64,000 bases of DNA, taken from assembly GCA_934045905.1 (NCBI GenBank), contig OW203762.1:44851411-44915410 (forward strand). Reading direction: 5' to 3'. Source of the stretch: Leuctra nigra (Eukaryota; Arthropoda; Insecta; Plecoptera; Leuctridae). The notes under the pieces were generated by a model. It was given only the letters and a program-made list of their open reading frames with translations. It searched no databases and was not told the origin of the DNA. This document shows, piece after piece, positions 14,901-29,900 of the stretch (positions are counted from its first letter, which is position 1; the number at the start of each line of letters is the position of its first letter). A program made the position numbers and the translations under genes.

Positions 14901-17900
14901 TCATCTCGTGGTTTAAAAGAGATTATCGGATGTCGGCTTCAGTTGTTTCAGTTGTTTCGGCTTTGATTTGAGTGTAGACATTCAGGGATGAACTTTGTGT
15001 TATTTGTCACGCTATCTTTAGAAATTGTAAGGTACATTAACACTTCCTCAGACGCTGCGTCTTGTTCCCTGCCTGCAAGATGATTTTTATTATTTATTAT
15101 TTATTAAAAATAGAAAAATACGATAATTCGTCATGATTGTTTTTTTTGCGCGTGTCTGCTCGCCTCAAAAGCGACTCAACTATCAACATCCATATCCAAT
15201 ATTTTCCTGTAGGTATATAATTTTAATTAACTACTATTCGATCAAATTAAACGACTTTGTATTCACAATATAATCATAGACGTCAGTGACTCGCATTTTC
15301 TTGTTTCGACTGAGTCAAGAAACGAGATGCTGCCAGTGAATGGACAGAAAGGTGTTTGGGGGATGAATCGAGTCTAAGGCCATAGAGTTCGAGACCTTCT
15401 AATGGAAGAAAGACTGTAAAAGCATAGTGCCGAGTACCTTTCCTTTACGCCACTACAGGTATAGTCAATAGAAAAGCTTTCAGGAAAATTACTTTGTTTA
15501 TTTATCGGCCGCCGTTTATCGTGTTTTTTCCTGTCGGTGCAATCGAACCAACCGCACGACCATGCTGCAGGTATTTCCTTCTACACGACTCATGCTGCAT
15601 GAAATATTAATTGCTTTTTACGATCGAGTCCCAAGAGGGAAGTTTTCGATGGCAGAAAATGAATTATTTAATAACGCAGCTAACGACAGTTGCAACGTGC
15701 ATTATACTTACATGTAATGTGTATGAAGTCGTGTATAAAAGAGATAATTTTAGTATCTCTAAGCGACATTATCGATCTTGCCATTATATACACGAGGAAT
15801 GACAAAATACCGGATATCATTCTTTACAACCACATAAATTCAATAATGAATTAATGATTATCCTGACAGCCCAGCATAGACCAAGTCGTGACATTCCTAT
15901 GAAAAAATATAAAATTGAAGTTATACCAATATTTATTTTTTCTTCAGAAAGTGAGAGAACCCACAGATATTCAGGTATGTGTAATAGTGCGTGGGCAAAG
16001 AAATACACATATGCAAAGAGTGAAAATCTGCAGAACTTTTAACGTATAAATACATTTCGATTTTACATTTAAGTACGCGTGCACTTTGAAAGAATATCTG
16101 CATACTGGTGTACCGTGTAGAATACCGTATTAATTTAATTGGCCATGCCGGGCTGGGACAAAAAGGTTGAAGCAATGCTCTCACCTGCGTACTATTTCAG
16201 ACTTGTGGAGGCTTGTAGGGTGCGTTATTTCAGGGAGCAGCGCAAGGCGCTTTTCTATTATTGAAAACCAAGGGGGTGAAACATGTCTATTTTTTGCGCC
16301 TGGGGCAAAGCTTCTCTAGAGAACTGCCTGGTCGAACTAGAATGCAAAGTAACATTTTATTTCAAAATACTCTCTGCCTGACTGACAAGAATGAATAAAA
16401 TTGTGAAAATTAATAATTATACGAATGACTGGTTACCTATACAATGCTCTGTTAAAATTCTAGGCATTTCGTTGGTTGTTCCTGTGCAATCGAGCTCAAA
16501 CCACCGGTTTATTTTAACAGAGCATTGAAAAACCGGCCCAAATCTTGAAAAAGTGAGAATAATCAAATTGGACTAAATATCAACGAAAATTACATTGTTC
16601 AAGGAAATGTCTAACATTAAGTATATTTTAGTCACAGATACATGATAATGAACTTCCAATGCAATCAAACAATATTCTACTCTGAAAGGAGACTCGACTC
16701 TGTTGAGCCGGTATCCGTATCTCGCGCCTTCACGCCCTCACTCGGCCGCCGTCGGCAGGCGTCGGGAAGCGTCGGTACAGGCGTCGCTTATCGATCGACG
16801 TTCTCATAACCGAACCTATAGACACCTAGCGACGCGTCTTCGAACTAGTATTAATTTTTACAAGATGGGTACATCGTCCACAATCCGTTACTGATAACGT
16901 TTTATTTTGACCGGTATGATAGTTTAGGTGGTTATACAGAATTCAGTCCAAAATAATACGCGCTCAAGTTTGTCCAGTAGTTATAGTGCAAGTTCGTGTT
17001 ATTGTGATACACTATCTGTAAATCTCGTTGAGAATCGTGCCAAGTTCATCCCATCCCCCCTCTTCCTCTCGATACGTCCAATACAAGGGGATGAAATAGC
17101 CGCCATCAGCATCCCCAGCAATAATTGATCGCTTCTCTTGGGGGTCACCGCGACGTTAGCGTGGCGCAAGAAACTCGCGAACTCTTGGTGAAAGCGTCTA
17201 TTGTCACAAGCGCACGTGAAATAGAGGCTGTTGTCTGGAGACGACAAGTGATGAGTGACCAAGACGTAGATGATGTTGCCTTCCTGACAGGGAGAAAACG
17301 TGAGCTGTTTGCATTGCTTGGTTTGCCGGTTGCACGTGTGGAAGCCGGCTTCTTCGTTTTGCCATGTTATTTTACACATATCTTTCAGTCGTAAATCATA
17401 GAACTTAGTATAAATACTTTGAAAGGATGCGTTATTAATTACATGTTGTCATGTAGAGTTATATGCTATAAGTAACTCCAGGATCATAACTATAAAATAA
17501 TTACATGAACACGGAGTATGCATTATTTTCTACTGTATTGTTAGGTGCTTTTGATAACCGACAGTATAAGTATAATCATAGCAAAATATACCACAATGGT
17601 TATGATGTAGAACGCAACTAATACTTTCTCAGCGTTGGGTATTTAATGTAGCGGTGGTAAAGAGTTTTGGACATGAGCTTCTGTAAATCTTTTAATTAGG
17701 TACTCTTTACTAAAGGACAAAACAACTCAAAAGTCTGTAAGAATTTGCGAAAAAACTAAGTCCCATGTCTCATACTTTCTCAGAGATACTGAGATACTGA
17801 GAGACTTGCTGAGATACTTTCTCAGCGTTGGGTATTTAATGTAGCGATAGTAAAGAGATTTTCTGTAAATCTTTTAATTGCTCTTTACTAAAGATCAAAA

Positions 17901-20900
17901 CAGTTCAAAATCGCTAGTTACCTTTACTATTTTGCTCGCTGACATGTTAAATGATACTTTATAGAAATAATAAAACACATATTAACTGTGTATTGATAGT
18001 GTGTGTTTATTGTTTTGCCTGATTCAATCATACTGCATACAAGATTTGTGATATGGGGAATATTCTGTCTATTTAAACTGGTGTGGGGTTGATATGAAAG
18101 GCGTTTGGTTCTAGAATAAGCATCCTCCATGAGGATCGAGAATGTTAAGATATTGTTGCAATTGCGAGCGCTGCAATGAGCTGTCTGTTTAGGTGATAGT
18201 CAGAATGCGGTGAGCAAGAAGCCCCATGTGGAGCACAACGGCGTGGCGGCGTGCTCCCAGAAACGAGCCCTCATCATCGCGACAGTCGTCTTCGCCACGC
18301 TATTCGTCGCCTCGCTCATCATCGCCTTCGCTGGACCTCAGACGGGTAAATAACACGATCGACTTTGTCCGTCAACACGCATGATGTGTGAGTAGTGAGT
18401 ACTCCGATCTCTTTCAAGAAACAATAAGTTCATGCTCATGCAGAACACATAGAACGTTAGTACTACGAGCATAGACAACTGACTTTTCTTGACAATACCT
18501 AAATTTTGAAAAACAAATTTTACAACAAAATTAAAAAATTTACAACAAATTTTACTGGAAATAAACTAATGTTTCATAGGCCTTCCTAGACTTATAAAGA
18601 AGCTAAATAATGGTAAAAACTAGTTATTTTGAAATATATATTGTTGAAATAATAAAAATGCGAGCTTTTGCGTATTTCGGTAACAAAACATTGCTGCGAA
18701 TCACTCTGTAACAATTCATGAAGCAATGAAGATTCTGTGTGAACACAGCTGTTGGCACTTGTTCAATAAGTAGCATGAATTGTTTTCAATGTCGCACTGT
18801 AATCAACAATGTTAAGCAATTGTTGTTGACACGAAGTTTTGCTAAGTAACATTACTCTTCCCATTAAGATGAAAGATGATCGCACCTCCATCGAATTATA
18901 CCCTCACAATATATCGTATTCTAGCACTCTTGACAAATATCACTGCGGGTGAGTTACAGGGGGAGATTTGTTCTTCTTCTCCGGCTGTTACTTTGATAAG
19001 ACAAAGATCCAACGAAAAAACAATTTTCGTTATTTAAAATTTGAGCAAAATACCTAATGATGAAAAGCACAACGGTTCAAATAGAGCTAGCTGTTGATAT
19101 AGGGAAACCCGAATCTAATGAAAAACCATGCCACGTAGGGTCGTGGAAAAATGTGTCGATCATCCCTACGCTTATACCATCCCGCCATACAACGGAGCGC
19201 TGGTATACCACATACCACTGTACGATCTCCGTTGTATGGCGGGAGGGTATAAGCGTGGGGATGATCGAGATATTATTCCAAAGCCAGGCGCGTAGGAACT
19301 TTATTTTGACAGGGGGGGGGTCAACATTTTAGGGGATCGATGGATGACAGGAAAAGGTAGTTCACTGCTACAAGGGGTCTGGGGGACTCACACCCAGTTA
19401 GCCCCGCAGGGCCTTTTTTGAATTTTTGATACAAAATAATCGAATTTTAAGCTATTCTTCTCAAAGAAATGTAAAATGTGTGATATGCAATATTCTGTGG
19501 GAACTTAAGAAAACTTGTTTTTATAGAATTCCCATTGGCCCCGCAAGGGCATTTTTTTACACCTTGATAAAAAAAAATCGAATTCGACGCTTTTTTGGCA
19601 TCTTTTTTTAAGAAATTTAAAATGTGTGTCCTATGCAATATTCTTGGGGATACAAGAGACAAAATAAATTTTTATTATTTGACAAAATCCTAAATGGCCC
19701 CGCAGGGAAATACTTGAATTCCAGTAAAAGAGAATCGATTATGAATTGATTTTGGAATCGACCTTTGAAAAAGATTGCAAGAGCAACAGCAATAAGCAAT
19801 CAATAAGAAAAATCTGTAGGTATGTGTTTTGGAATCTATTAGTTTAATGTGTAATTATTTAATTTGATTCATGAGGATGATGATGTTGGTCAAATGAGTA
19901 AATGAGTTTTCTCATTGGATCATGGGATTGGACCTCTGTTCAATTAGTTTTGCAAAACTTGAGAAAATTTTGAGAATACAACCTCATAATGGAGCAAATC
20001 TGTGCATTCTGGGCAACACTTAATCAACAAATTTGTGAATATCTGGATTGTTCAGGATCTCTAGCAGGGGGGGGGGGTCAGAGTCTCTAGCAGGGTGGGT
20101 CAGGATCTCTGGCAGGGGGGGTCAGGCTCCAGACAGGGGGGTCCGTTCCCCCCTTTCCCCCCCTATTCCTACGCGCCTGTCCAAAGCTGTACGCAGCACT
20201 TGCTTTCAGCAATTGGTTAATCATGACTATAAAATTATATGCATGTTCATTAAATACTAATCTGGGACATATGGTATTTACCAGTTCTTGCTCTTCAGAA
20301 AATAATTTTTGTTGGAGAGTTAGGTGGAATTCAAGATTTATTTTTCTAACAATTCATTGGTAGCTAGAACAAGTTGTTGTTCAATGAGATCACAAAGACG
20401 TATATAAAATGAAACGATGTTTGTTGAATTGAGTCCATCATGCAAGTTACTTACTTACGTGTTCTTGTGTTCAGATTGCCCATGTGCCGGAGAAGACCCC
20501 GGCAACTTGAACGACTACGGCTCCTCCAACTCCTCGAGACCTCGGATACCAATAGCGACAAATGGAGAGGTATTTCCATGGACCAACATGCGATTACCGA
20601 CCTTCGTGCATCCGTTTCGATACAACATCACGATACATCCCAACCTCACCACGCTCGATGTCAAAGGTAAATATATCACCATGAAACACCTGACACGTCA
20701 TTTTGAAGAGTGAATGTCAAAATAATGCTAAATCAAACAGAAGTAATTTAATTAAGAAGAAAAATTAATATTTTGTTTCTGTTCTGTATTTCAGGTCAGG
20801 TGACGATTGAGTTTGTTGTGGATAAAGAGACCAATTTTATCGTCTTCCACAGTAAGAATCTGACAATAACGGAAAAGGTGAGGAACAAAAAGAATATAAT

Positions 20901-23900
20901 GATCTAAGCTGTCAAATAATTATTTTGATAAGAAATGTTATACTTCATTTTGCTTTGGAGAGTACAGAGGCCCTATACTCTAGTAAGTATTCCCAATTCG
21001 ATTCTGATGGAATCCGGTCACGGCCATAAGGATTAACATTGCATGAAATCGAGTTCCATCAGAATTGGGAATTTTAAAGTTCTGTAATAGGGACCCAGAT
21101 ATAGATTTGAAATTGTTTATAAAAATATTCAACATTTATCATTGCCTATTGGCACGTCCATTCTTGTTTTTAAAATCTATACTATCAGCTGATTAACTAT
21201 CAATGATTGAGACTTGTGATTTCAATCCTAATGCAGCCGCATGTTAAACCTGTGTTCTTGTGTGTGCTCTCAGAAAGTGCAGAACGGCAAGGGCTACGTG
21301 CTGACGATCACGCGGATGCTGGAGTACCAAGGCGCTCAGCAAATATACATGGAGATCAAGGAGCGCTTCCGGCGACGAGGGAACTACACACTGACGCTTC
21401 GCTTCAACTCCCGCCTCTCCACGGAGCTCGAGGGATTTTATCTCAGCAGCTACCTCACCAAGGATGGAGAGAAGAAGTAAGATCATTCAGACATTATTTG
21501 TAGCTTACTCAATGAATGTATTTGTACTCTCGTCCAAATAAAAGAAAAACGATCGACCAATAAATCAGAATTACTGATGGTCAGTTACTTTGATAAATGA
21601 TAACCAATTCTCGTAAAATTATCAAAGAAATTAGTGCACAAATACTATCATTTAGATGACGAGATTGCATAGACTACTTCGGATGGCGCTATCAAATCAT
21701 TTTCAGCTAGTTAATCGTATTCTCTCGGCTACTGGCTTTTCTTTGGCTGATAATTCTTGTATCATTAAAGTTAGAGAATGCCCTAAAATTGTATGGGATT
21801 TCCCAAACTTATTGTTAAGGTATAATAAATATTTATTTTTTATCAGATTCAGATCCGTTAATTTCGTGATTTTGTAATAGATGAGACTCAAGTTTGTTAC
21901 GAAATCGCAATATAGCATGTCCTATTTTACGATCGAAATGCTTATTTTCGTAAATTACAAAATATTGATTATCAAATAATAGACTCATAATGAATATTAA
22001 ATTTTTTTATCTTATAATGACGATGATTCAGTCGCCTGACTGTATTTCCCGTTGAATTGCTGTGTCGCGTGTCCGTCAACAAGTCTATGTTGATGGTTGC
22101 AGGTTGCTGGCGACGACCCACTTCGAGCCCACCTACGCTCGCTCCGCCTTCCCTTGCTTCGACGAGCCGCAGTTCAAAGCTCGCTTCAAGATGTCGATAT
22201 TCCGCGACAGGTTCCACATCGCCTTGTTCAACATGCCCGTCGTCGGCACAGAGGATGCCGGCTTCTACATGGGCACGGGCCTGGTGAGACATCATTCTTC
22301 ACAATCTACATTCATATGAATAAAACATAAAGGAGAGGAAGCAATCTGTTGCAAAATACCAACTTATTTGTAAATCAGCATGAAGCAAACATTTTGTGAA
22401 GATGTTTCTCTATAAAGTGTAGCGAATCCCGCCCGCTTTGAAGCGCAGCACGTAGATTGTAAGAGTAAGATTGTAAGAGTACTACACAGTGAGTAAGGAT
22501 CAGGAAGTTTGTACATTTATTCTGAATGTCATTGTATTAGCCATTTTTCGAAAATACTTAAAATTACAAATGGTGGCAGATGTGGGTTAAACTCAATATA
22601 TTTTATGCGCCGTAAAATGTGTGTTATGGAAGCGGCGATTTTACAACTAGATTGTCAATTAAAATATTAATAGGTGTGAATTAATAGCAAATACCAACAA
22701 ATACGTGGGGAACTGATTGAGATGATTATCAATCGCAACTCCCCCTCCTGCTCCACAGATAAGAATTCGTTTGCATATAAAATCCTTTTACAAGAAATAT
22801 GAACAAGGAAAGGAATACAATTTAGACAGTATTAGTACACACCGACACTTATTTTGTGTGATGCTATACAAAATGTCAACATATTACACACTGTTGACAC
22901 ACAAAATGTAAACATATTAAATTATTTTATTTTTGTTTTTCTCAGATTAAAATTATACGAGTATATTTAAAAGTTGGCAGTAGGAAACATTTCATATACA
23001 TATCGCTATAACTTTTGAACCATTTGAGTTATGAAATATGTGCAAAATAATTAGCCTAGCAAATTTCTGAGTCGACCTTAATTAAACACAATATTTGTGA
23101 CCAAACTCGTGGAAAAACTGAAAAAATTAAGAAATTTTAGATTTTTTACGAGTTTGGGCACAAATATTGTATTGATATGATGGAGTTCTTGATGGAGTAT
23201 AAGGTCGGATTCAAGATTAGTTACGCTTATTATTTTTCCCAATTATCGCAAATAATTTGAATGTACAAACTTCTGACGATATTTAGGAAATATAATCTCC
23301 AATATTGACATCGAGGCAGCCGACTCTTCACGATATGTAATGACTGATGACGTGACATCCTGCGTGTTGCAGCTGCGCGACGACTTCCAGGAGTCTGTGG
23401 AGATGAGCACGTATCTGGTGGCGTTCGTGGTGTGTGACTTCAAGCGCATCTCTACGCAGACGCAGCGCAGCGTGTCGGTGTCTGTGTACGCGCCGGAGGA
23501 CCTCATCTCTCAGGCGCACTTCGCGCTGCAGACCGCCGCAGACATCATGGACTACTACGAGGAGTTCTTCGGCGTCCCCTATCCGCTGCCCAAGCAAGGT
23601 GACCACATGCGTTATTAGCAATCTCATCTCACGTCACAGAGTACCGACATCTTTCTGGGGGACAGATGCTCTCTGTCAACGATTAAACATTGAAAAATTG
23701 CTTGTCCCCCAATAAAATAAACGAGATTGAGGTCTGTAACCATAGCATCCAGGATGATGCAACTACCCTATACTAATTTAACCTTCAAAACAAGGCGTTT
23801 TAATTTTTTGTTTATTTAATTTTACAAATGGTGGCAGGTGTAGGTACTTAAAAATACAATATTTTAATTTTGTGCCCAAAAATTGTTTGACAGCAGTTTA

Positions 23901-26900
23901 TGTATTCTTTTCGCATTTAAAGAAATGTATTGTACCAGTTATCTTCTATCTTCATTCAATCATTGAAACAAATAGGTATACAATAGTTTTGAAAAATTAA
24001 AATTTCCGAATGCCGTGAAACAACGTAGTTGATTTTCTTTTTATCAAGTGAGTGATTTGAAAGGAATAGGAAACTGCAGTTTACTAATATAATAGCTCTA
24101 TGAAGCAAAAATGAATACTTACGCTGGGATCCAACTAATTGAACTCCCGCCTCCACGCAGATCTGATCGCGATCCCCGACTTCGCCGCCGGCGCCATGGA
24201 GAACTGGGGCCTGATCACCTACCGCGAGACCGCCATCCTCTACGACGCCGTCGAGACGTCGGCGGCGGCCCATCAGTGGGTCGCCATCGTCGTCGCCCAC
24301 GAGCTCGCCCACCAGTGGTTCGGCAACCTCGTCACGATGAAGTGGTGGAACGATCTGTGGCTCAACGAGGGGTTCGCGAGCTATCTGGAATATCTCGGCG
24401 TGGACCGCGTCAAACCTGACTGGAAGATGATGGAGCAGTTCATCTTGGACAAAACTCAACCGGCGCTCAACTTGGACGCTCTGGCCAGCAGTCATCCGAT
24501 ATCAGTGGAGGTCAACGACCCTATGGAGATCGAGGAGATATTCGACACCATCTCGTACAGTAAAGTGAGTTTAGATGGGTGATTTATTATGCGATTCACA
24601 GTCAAATCGTTGTTGGTCAATTATAATACAGTTTAAATGTAAGCCTTTGTGTTACTGTCTATAAATGTGGAGGCCTGTCTCAGTTTATGTCAGTTATACT
24701 TTTTGAAAATATATTACTTTGGCTCCATGCTATGAATCGATCGCTAGTTAAGTGTGTCTATTACTTAAAACGTGCTTTTGCTACGAGTTTTTTAAAACGT
24801 AAATACCTACCCTTAGCAATTCTATTTTGACCTTTCGAAGAATTTAAACCGGCTCCTATAGATGCTGTAAGAAAAATCCTAATAATATTGTTCAAGCCTC
24901 CACGTTCTCGTGTTCACGACGATGTTTCCCTGCAGGGCGCGTCGATCCTCTACATGCTCGAGCAGTTCCTGCAGCAGGACACGCTGCGTAGCGGCCTCAA
25001 CGACTACCTCAACATCCACAAGTACAGCAACGCGGAGACCAAGGACCTGTGGGCGGTGTTCAGCAAGCACTCCAACCAGTCTGTGCAGGTGAAGACAGTG
25101 ATGGACACGTGGACGCAGCAGATGGGATTCCCACTCATCACCATCTCCAGGGAGGACAACTACATATCGGCAACGCAGCACAGGTGAAACACAGCTCGTA
25201 TGAGACATGGATATGAGCGTGTATTCGCTCTTGGGAGAATATCACAACGGCATAAACCCATTTTTTTATGAACTTTGTATGTTGTAACATATGAACTGAG
25301 CCTGCTAAAAGTTGCTCAACTTGCTCCATCACTCTATACGCATTGTAAACGAACAAATTAAACCATTGATGACAAAATTATGCATTGTAAATTTCACAGC
25401 TAAACAAAACCAAACATCTGCAGGACTGTCGTCTCAAATTTACACGAAGCGCAAAAATACATAAACTGCCCTGGCTCATGGAAAAATAGTCTAAAATATT
25501 AATTTATTTCTCAATGTTCTTGAATACGTTCTTCATCTAATCATGATCTAATGTATTTGTGCCCTGAATATTTACATTCTGCTTCTTACAACTCGCATCC
25601 TTCTTGACGTGAAAGCTGTTGCTATAATGAACGTGATTTGTCCTCAGGTTCCTGCTGACATCTGACATGAACAACGGCAGCAAGTTGGAGGAGGAAGAAG
25701 AGCCCGTGTCGCCCTACAACTACCGTTGGTTCGTGCCTCTCAGTTACTACACCAACCTCAACACCACCGCCGTCGAGCACGTGTGGATGAACATGACGGA
25801 CGGTGAGTTACAACCGAGACCAATACAGGCGGAGTTGTTGATTTCAAGCGCTGAAACAAAACAACAACATAGATTGAGAAATATTCCGATAGAAACAAAA
25901 CAAAGTGTTGCCAACGCAACGTAGACGTTGCGTCAACGTTTACTGAAAATTGGCACGAATTTGAAGTGAATATTTACGTAATGGGGAATGTATGTTTAAA
26001 AATTTACATTGTCTTTCGAAATTGGGTTCAACAATTATACTTGACAAATTTATGTTGTTGTAATTCCCTGTAGCCAAACTCGCCGTGTACGACGAGCCCA
26101 TGTGGGCGGCGACACTCTTGTCATGCCACAACGCGGTCCTCACATCCTATGTGTCTGTTGCTAGAGCGCTGGGAGGTGCCCGACGAGGTGCTGTGGATCA
26201 AGGCTAATGTCAACCAGTCCGGCTTCTACCGCGTCATGTACGACGAGCCCATGTGGGCGGCGACACTCTTGTCATGCCACAACGCGGTCCTCACATCCTA
26301 TGTGTCTGTTGCTAGAGCGCTGGGAGGTGCCCGACGAGGTGCTGTGGATCAAGGCTAATGTCAACCAGTCCGGCTTCTACCGCGTCATGTACGACGAGCC
26401 CATGTGGGCGGCGACACTCTTGTCATGCCACAACGCGGTCCTCACATCCTATGTGTCTGTTGCTAGAGCGCTGGGAGGTGCCCGACGAGGTGCTGTGGAT
26501 CAAGGCTAATGTCAACCAGTCCGGCTTCTATCGCGTCATGTACGACGAGCCCATGTGGGCGGCGATCATCGCGGCTCTGCACAAGAACCACTCCATCTTC
26601 AGTCCGGCGGACAGAGCTGGACTCATCGACGACGCCTTCACGCTTTGCCGGTAATGCAGTTTGTTCTCTCAGCAAGACACTGACTTGAATAGAGATGAAA
26701 TTTCGAGAAAATAGCATTTGAAATAATGATAAAATGAAATGAGGAAATTTCCTCCTTGATAGAGCATGGAGATTTTAAAACTAGTTTATGTAACATTATT
26801 GTGAGTTGATTAAATCTGCTACATTAATGCGGAGTAGATAAGAAATGACGGAGCTTTGTAAGAATGTCTGAAATGCAGATTACAGGATTTTACGTATTTT

Positions 26901-29900
26901 TAAGAGTAAAATGGAATACAATTGTTACAAAATCTAGCTGGTACTAATTATCTTTGCTGGTACTTAGTGTGTTTACAAGACTACATAATTTTTCTATAGC
27001 TGTTATCAGAATATGCACTTGAAGATAAGCGTTTAATTATGATATTCTGCCTCCAGAGCTGGCGTCCTGAATGCCACGATCCCGCTGGAGCTGTCCCTGT
27101 ACCTTATGAACGAGAGGGATTACGTGCCGTGGGCGACTGCTCTGGAGCACTTCCAGTCCTGGAGCAAGCGGCTGTCGGAGTCCAAGGCCTACAAGCTGTT
27201 CCTGGAATACATGCGACAAATCCTGGCGCCCATCACCAAGTTCGTCGGCTGGGAGGACAGAGGACTTCACCTGCACAAGTGAGGCTTCATCCAGGCATAT
27301 CACAAACATGCAATCCACCGATCTATTTCCACGTTTGTCATTTGAATGCCACCAGTGACACTCGCGCTAGCCAGTTTCTTTTATCTCCACCCAATTACCT
27401 AATAGACACTGTGGAACAACAACAATATTTTGTTTACACAGGAATTACAAAGATATCATAACCTGAGCATTCTTGTGAGTAATCTATCACATTGTTGTAC
27501 AATGTACTTGTTTTAAGAGGCTGGGGAAGCAAACGGGAAACGCACTGTTTTTCAAAGTGATTTTCTTAAATGTTGCCTTCCCACTAAATAATTTTAAAAA
27601 ATCCGATAGTAACGACCCATTACAGCCTAATAGACTAAATATTGCCACACACTGGAGTTCATTATGACCTCTGGTACGACCTCAAAGTGTTAAATACGAT
27701 ATTTTGGGTCGTTACTATCGGATTTTTTAAAATTATTTAGCGGGAAGACAATATTTCAAAAAAACGCTCTGACGAACCGTGCGATTCCCGTTCGCTTCCG
27801 TTCGACTCTTAAAATGTAACCAAAATTCAGCTCTAATTTTATTTTACAATAATGCTTCTTAAATCCTCTTCTATTGGTCAATGATCATTCAACTATTAGC
27901 CAAAGAGACGACAGAAGAGAAGAGGGATAGACTTAAGTTCCAAACTAATGTGTTCCGTTTCTCACTTCTAGACTGATGAGGTCAGACATCTTGGAATCGG
28001 CCATCTTGTGTAACGTGCCCTCAACGGTCAAGGAAGCTCAGGCAAAGTTCAACGCGTGGATGGAGAAGGGAACTCGGGTCCCTCCCAACTTGAGACAAGT
28101 AGTCTACACAGCAGGTAAATTCAAGTCGAGGAGTAAGTACCGGGATTGCCTGACGTATGTTGCTGACTTGACGCCATGTTGTGCAGGCATCAAGTATGGC
28201 AGCGTGAAGGAGTGGAAGTTCTGCTGGTCCAAGTACAACAGCACCGGTGTCCCGAGCGAGCGCAAGCTGCTGCTGGGCGCCCTGGGCGTCGCCTCCGACC
28301 CCTGGATCCTGCAGCGCTACCTGCTGAGCACGCTGGACCGCACGCTGATCAAGCCGCAGGACGTGAAGACGGTGCTCGCTGTCGTCGCCGCCAATCCCGA
28401 GGGACAGCTGCTGGCGTGGAGGCATCTCAAGGCGCACTGGCAGTACATGCAGACCATGTTCGGCAACGGGACATTCACGATGGGAGGGCTGATTTCTGTC
28501 GTCACTTCGCACTTCTCAACCGAGTATGATCACCAAGAGGTATGTTACTCATTGTGACGTGTGCAGCTTGTCTAAATGTTGTCGAGTTTTCATAGGCGTA
28601 ATTTCTCCACCCAGTAATTAGATTAAACTTTTTCTATTTCAATTAAATTTAGTTCTCCGCGTCAGTAATATTCGTACGACAAATTGGTAAAATTGTATTT
28701 TCATATAGATAATTTTTTATTATACTGAAATGTACCCCACATGGAAATGTAATTTGCAAACTGGAGAGGTTTACCAGGCACTACATTGGTGTAAAAATAG
28801 TAGCTTTCGTTTTCACAGTGAGAATGTTTGCTCGTAGGAGCCTAGAGTAAGGACATGGCGGATAACATAATAAAGAAGTAATTGCTTAGGTAAGATTTTA
28901 GTGCCCTCTTTACCGACTCATGTGGTGTATAAACAGTTAATTTTCTTTAAAATATCAAGATTAAAATAAAATTATCTGCAGGAAAAATCTGTGGTTACCG
29001 GATGGGAGTTAATAATCACAGCCCGCAGCCCTCTCTCCCCAGGATACAAGGTTTATCCTGACTCTTATCGAAATATTGTAATTCTGAAACTTGAAAAGAA
29101 ACATAGAATTAATCATTAACAACATAAATAATGACTAATGAGAGTTACAAATGTTGATGATCTCGATAAACACTGTGATAAATATGTGTTAAGGAGTCTA
29201 ATTCCAAATTCGAATAATACTAGTCAGTAGTCAGTCGAGAGCGTAAGAGCGTAGTTGGGTACATGACACTTACTGAGTGATAACATTGATATCTGCGTCC
29301 AAGTTCTTAAATGTAGTCGATATTTTAAAGCTTGTAATAAATATAAATATATATTTCATTGAATATGACTGACTATGAATGCAAAATAATTTACATTTAT
29401 TGCTGTAGTTATAGGCTCTACAATTTTGAGAAACTCGCCTATTACAATTCTCCAATTAAAATTTAAAAATTCTAAAAGAAATCTGAAATCTAATATCTGA
29501 ATCTGAAATGAGCTAACTTCCGTTAAATTATCTGTATAATATTCGCGTTATTCTTCTCATTTCGGTTCTAATTTGACTTGTGTAATTTAATTACCTACCG
29601 TCTTTTGATTGGCTTGCGGCATTGTGGTCTAAAAAGACTGGCCACTGGCGAATTCACACACGGCCTGTGGATGCACCTCAGTGCCGTGTATAAAGTGTTA
29701 TTTAATCACTGATCAATTAACTATTCTACAATAATTAATGAAATAATTACGTAATCGAATTTAACTTGGCACTGGCGTTAATTTCCCCGAGTCTTAAACA
29801 AAATATAAAAAGAACTAGGATGCGTGATAGAAGTTATTATCGATAGACGATAAGTACCAACTATCCCAAAGCAGTGCCAAAACCATTTGTTACTAATTAC

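Larger units (their letters stand above)
5927..18192 (+). other. Aminopeptidase intron 1 (12.3 kb)
   Basis: A long first intron from gtacgt to ttgtctgtttag. It contains the 7154-7339 foldback, a tRNA-derived SINE fragment, a degraded hAT-like copy at about 8375-8726, the 10346-10487 foldback, a ~270-bp repeat array at 10660-11420, the 16442-16527 hairpin, a CpG-rich block at about 16700-16880 and a 193-bp-spaced duplication near 17.7 kb. No further coding exon was recognised. Confidence 0.65.

Noticed and set aside
23956..24495. 179-codon antisense ORF
   Set aside because: Shadow of the GC-rich catalytic exon 8 of the aminopeptidase.
28021..28512. 163-codon antisense ORF and a 117-codon + strand alternative frame
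   Set aside because: Shadows of aminopeptidase exons 13-14, whose frame has clear ERAP1_C-like motifs and matching splice phases.
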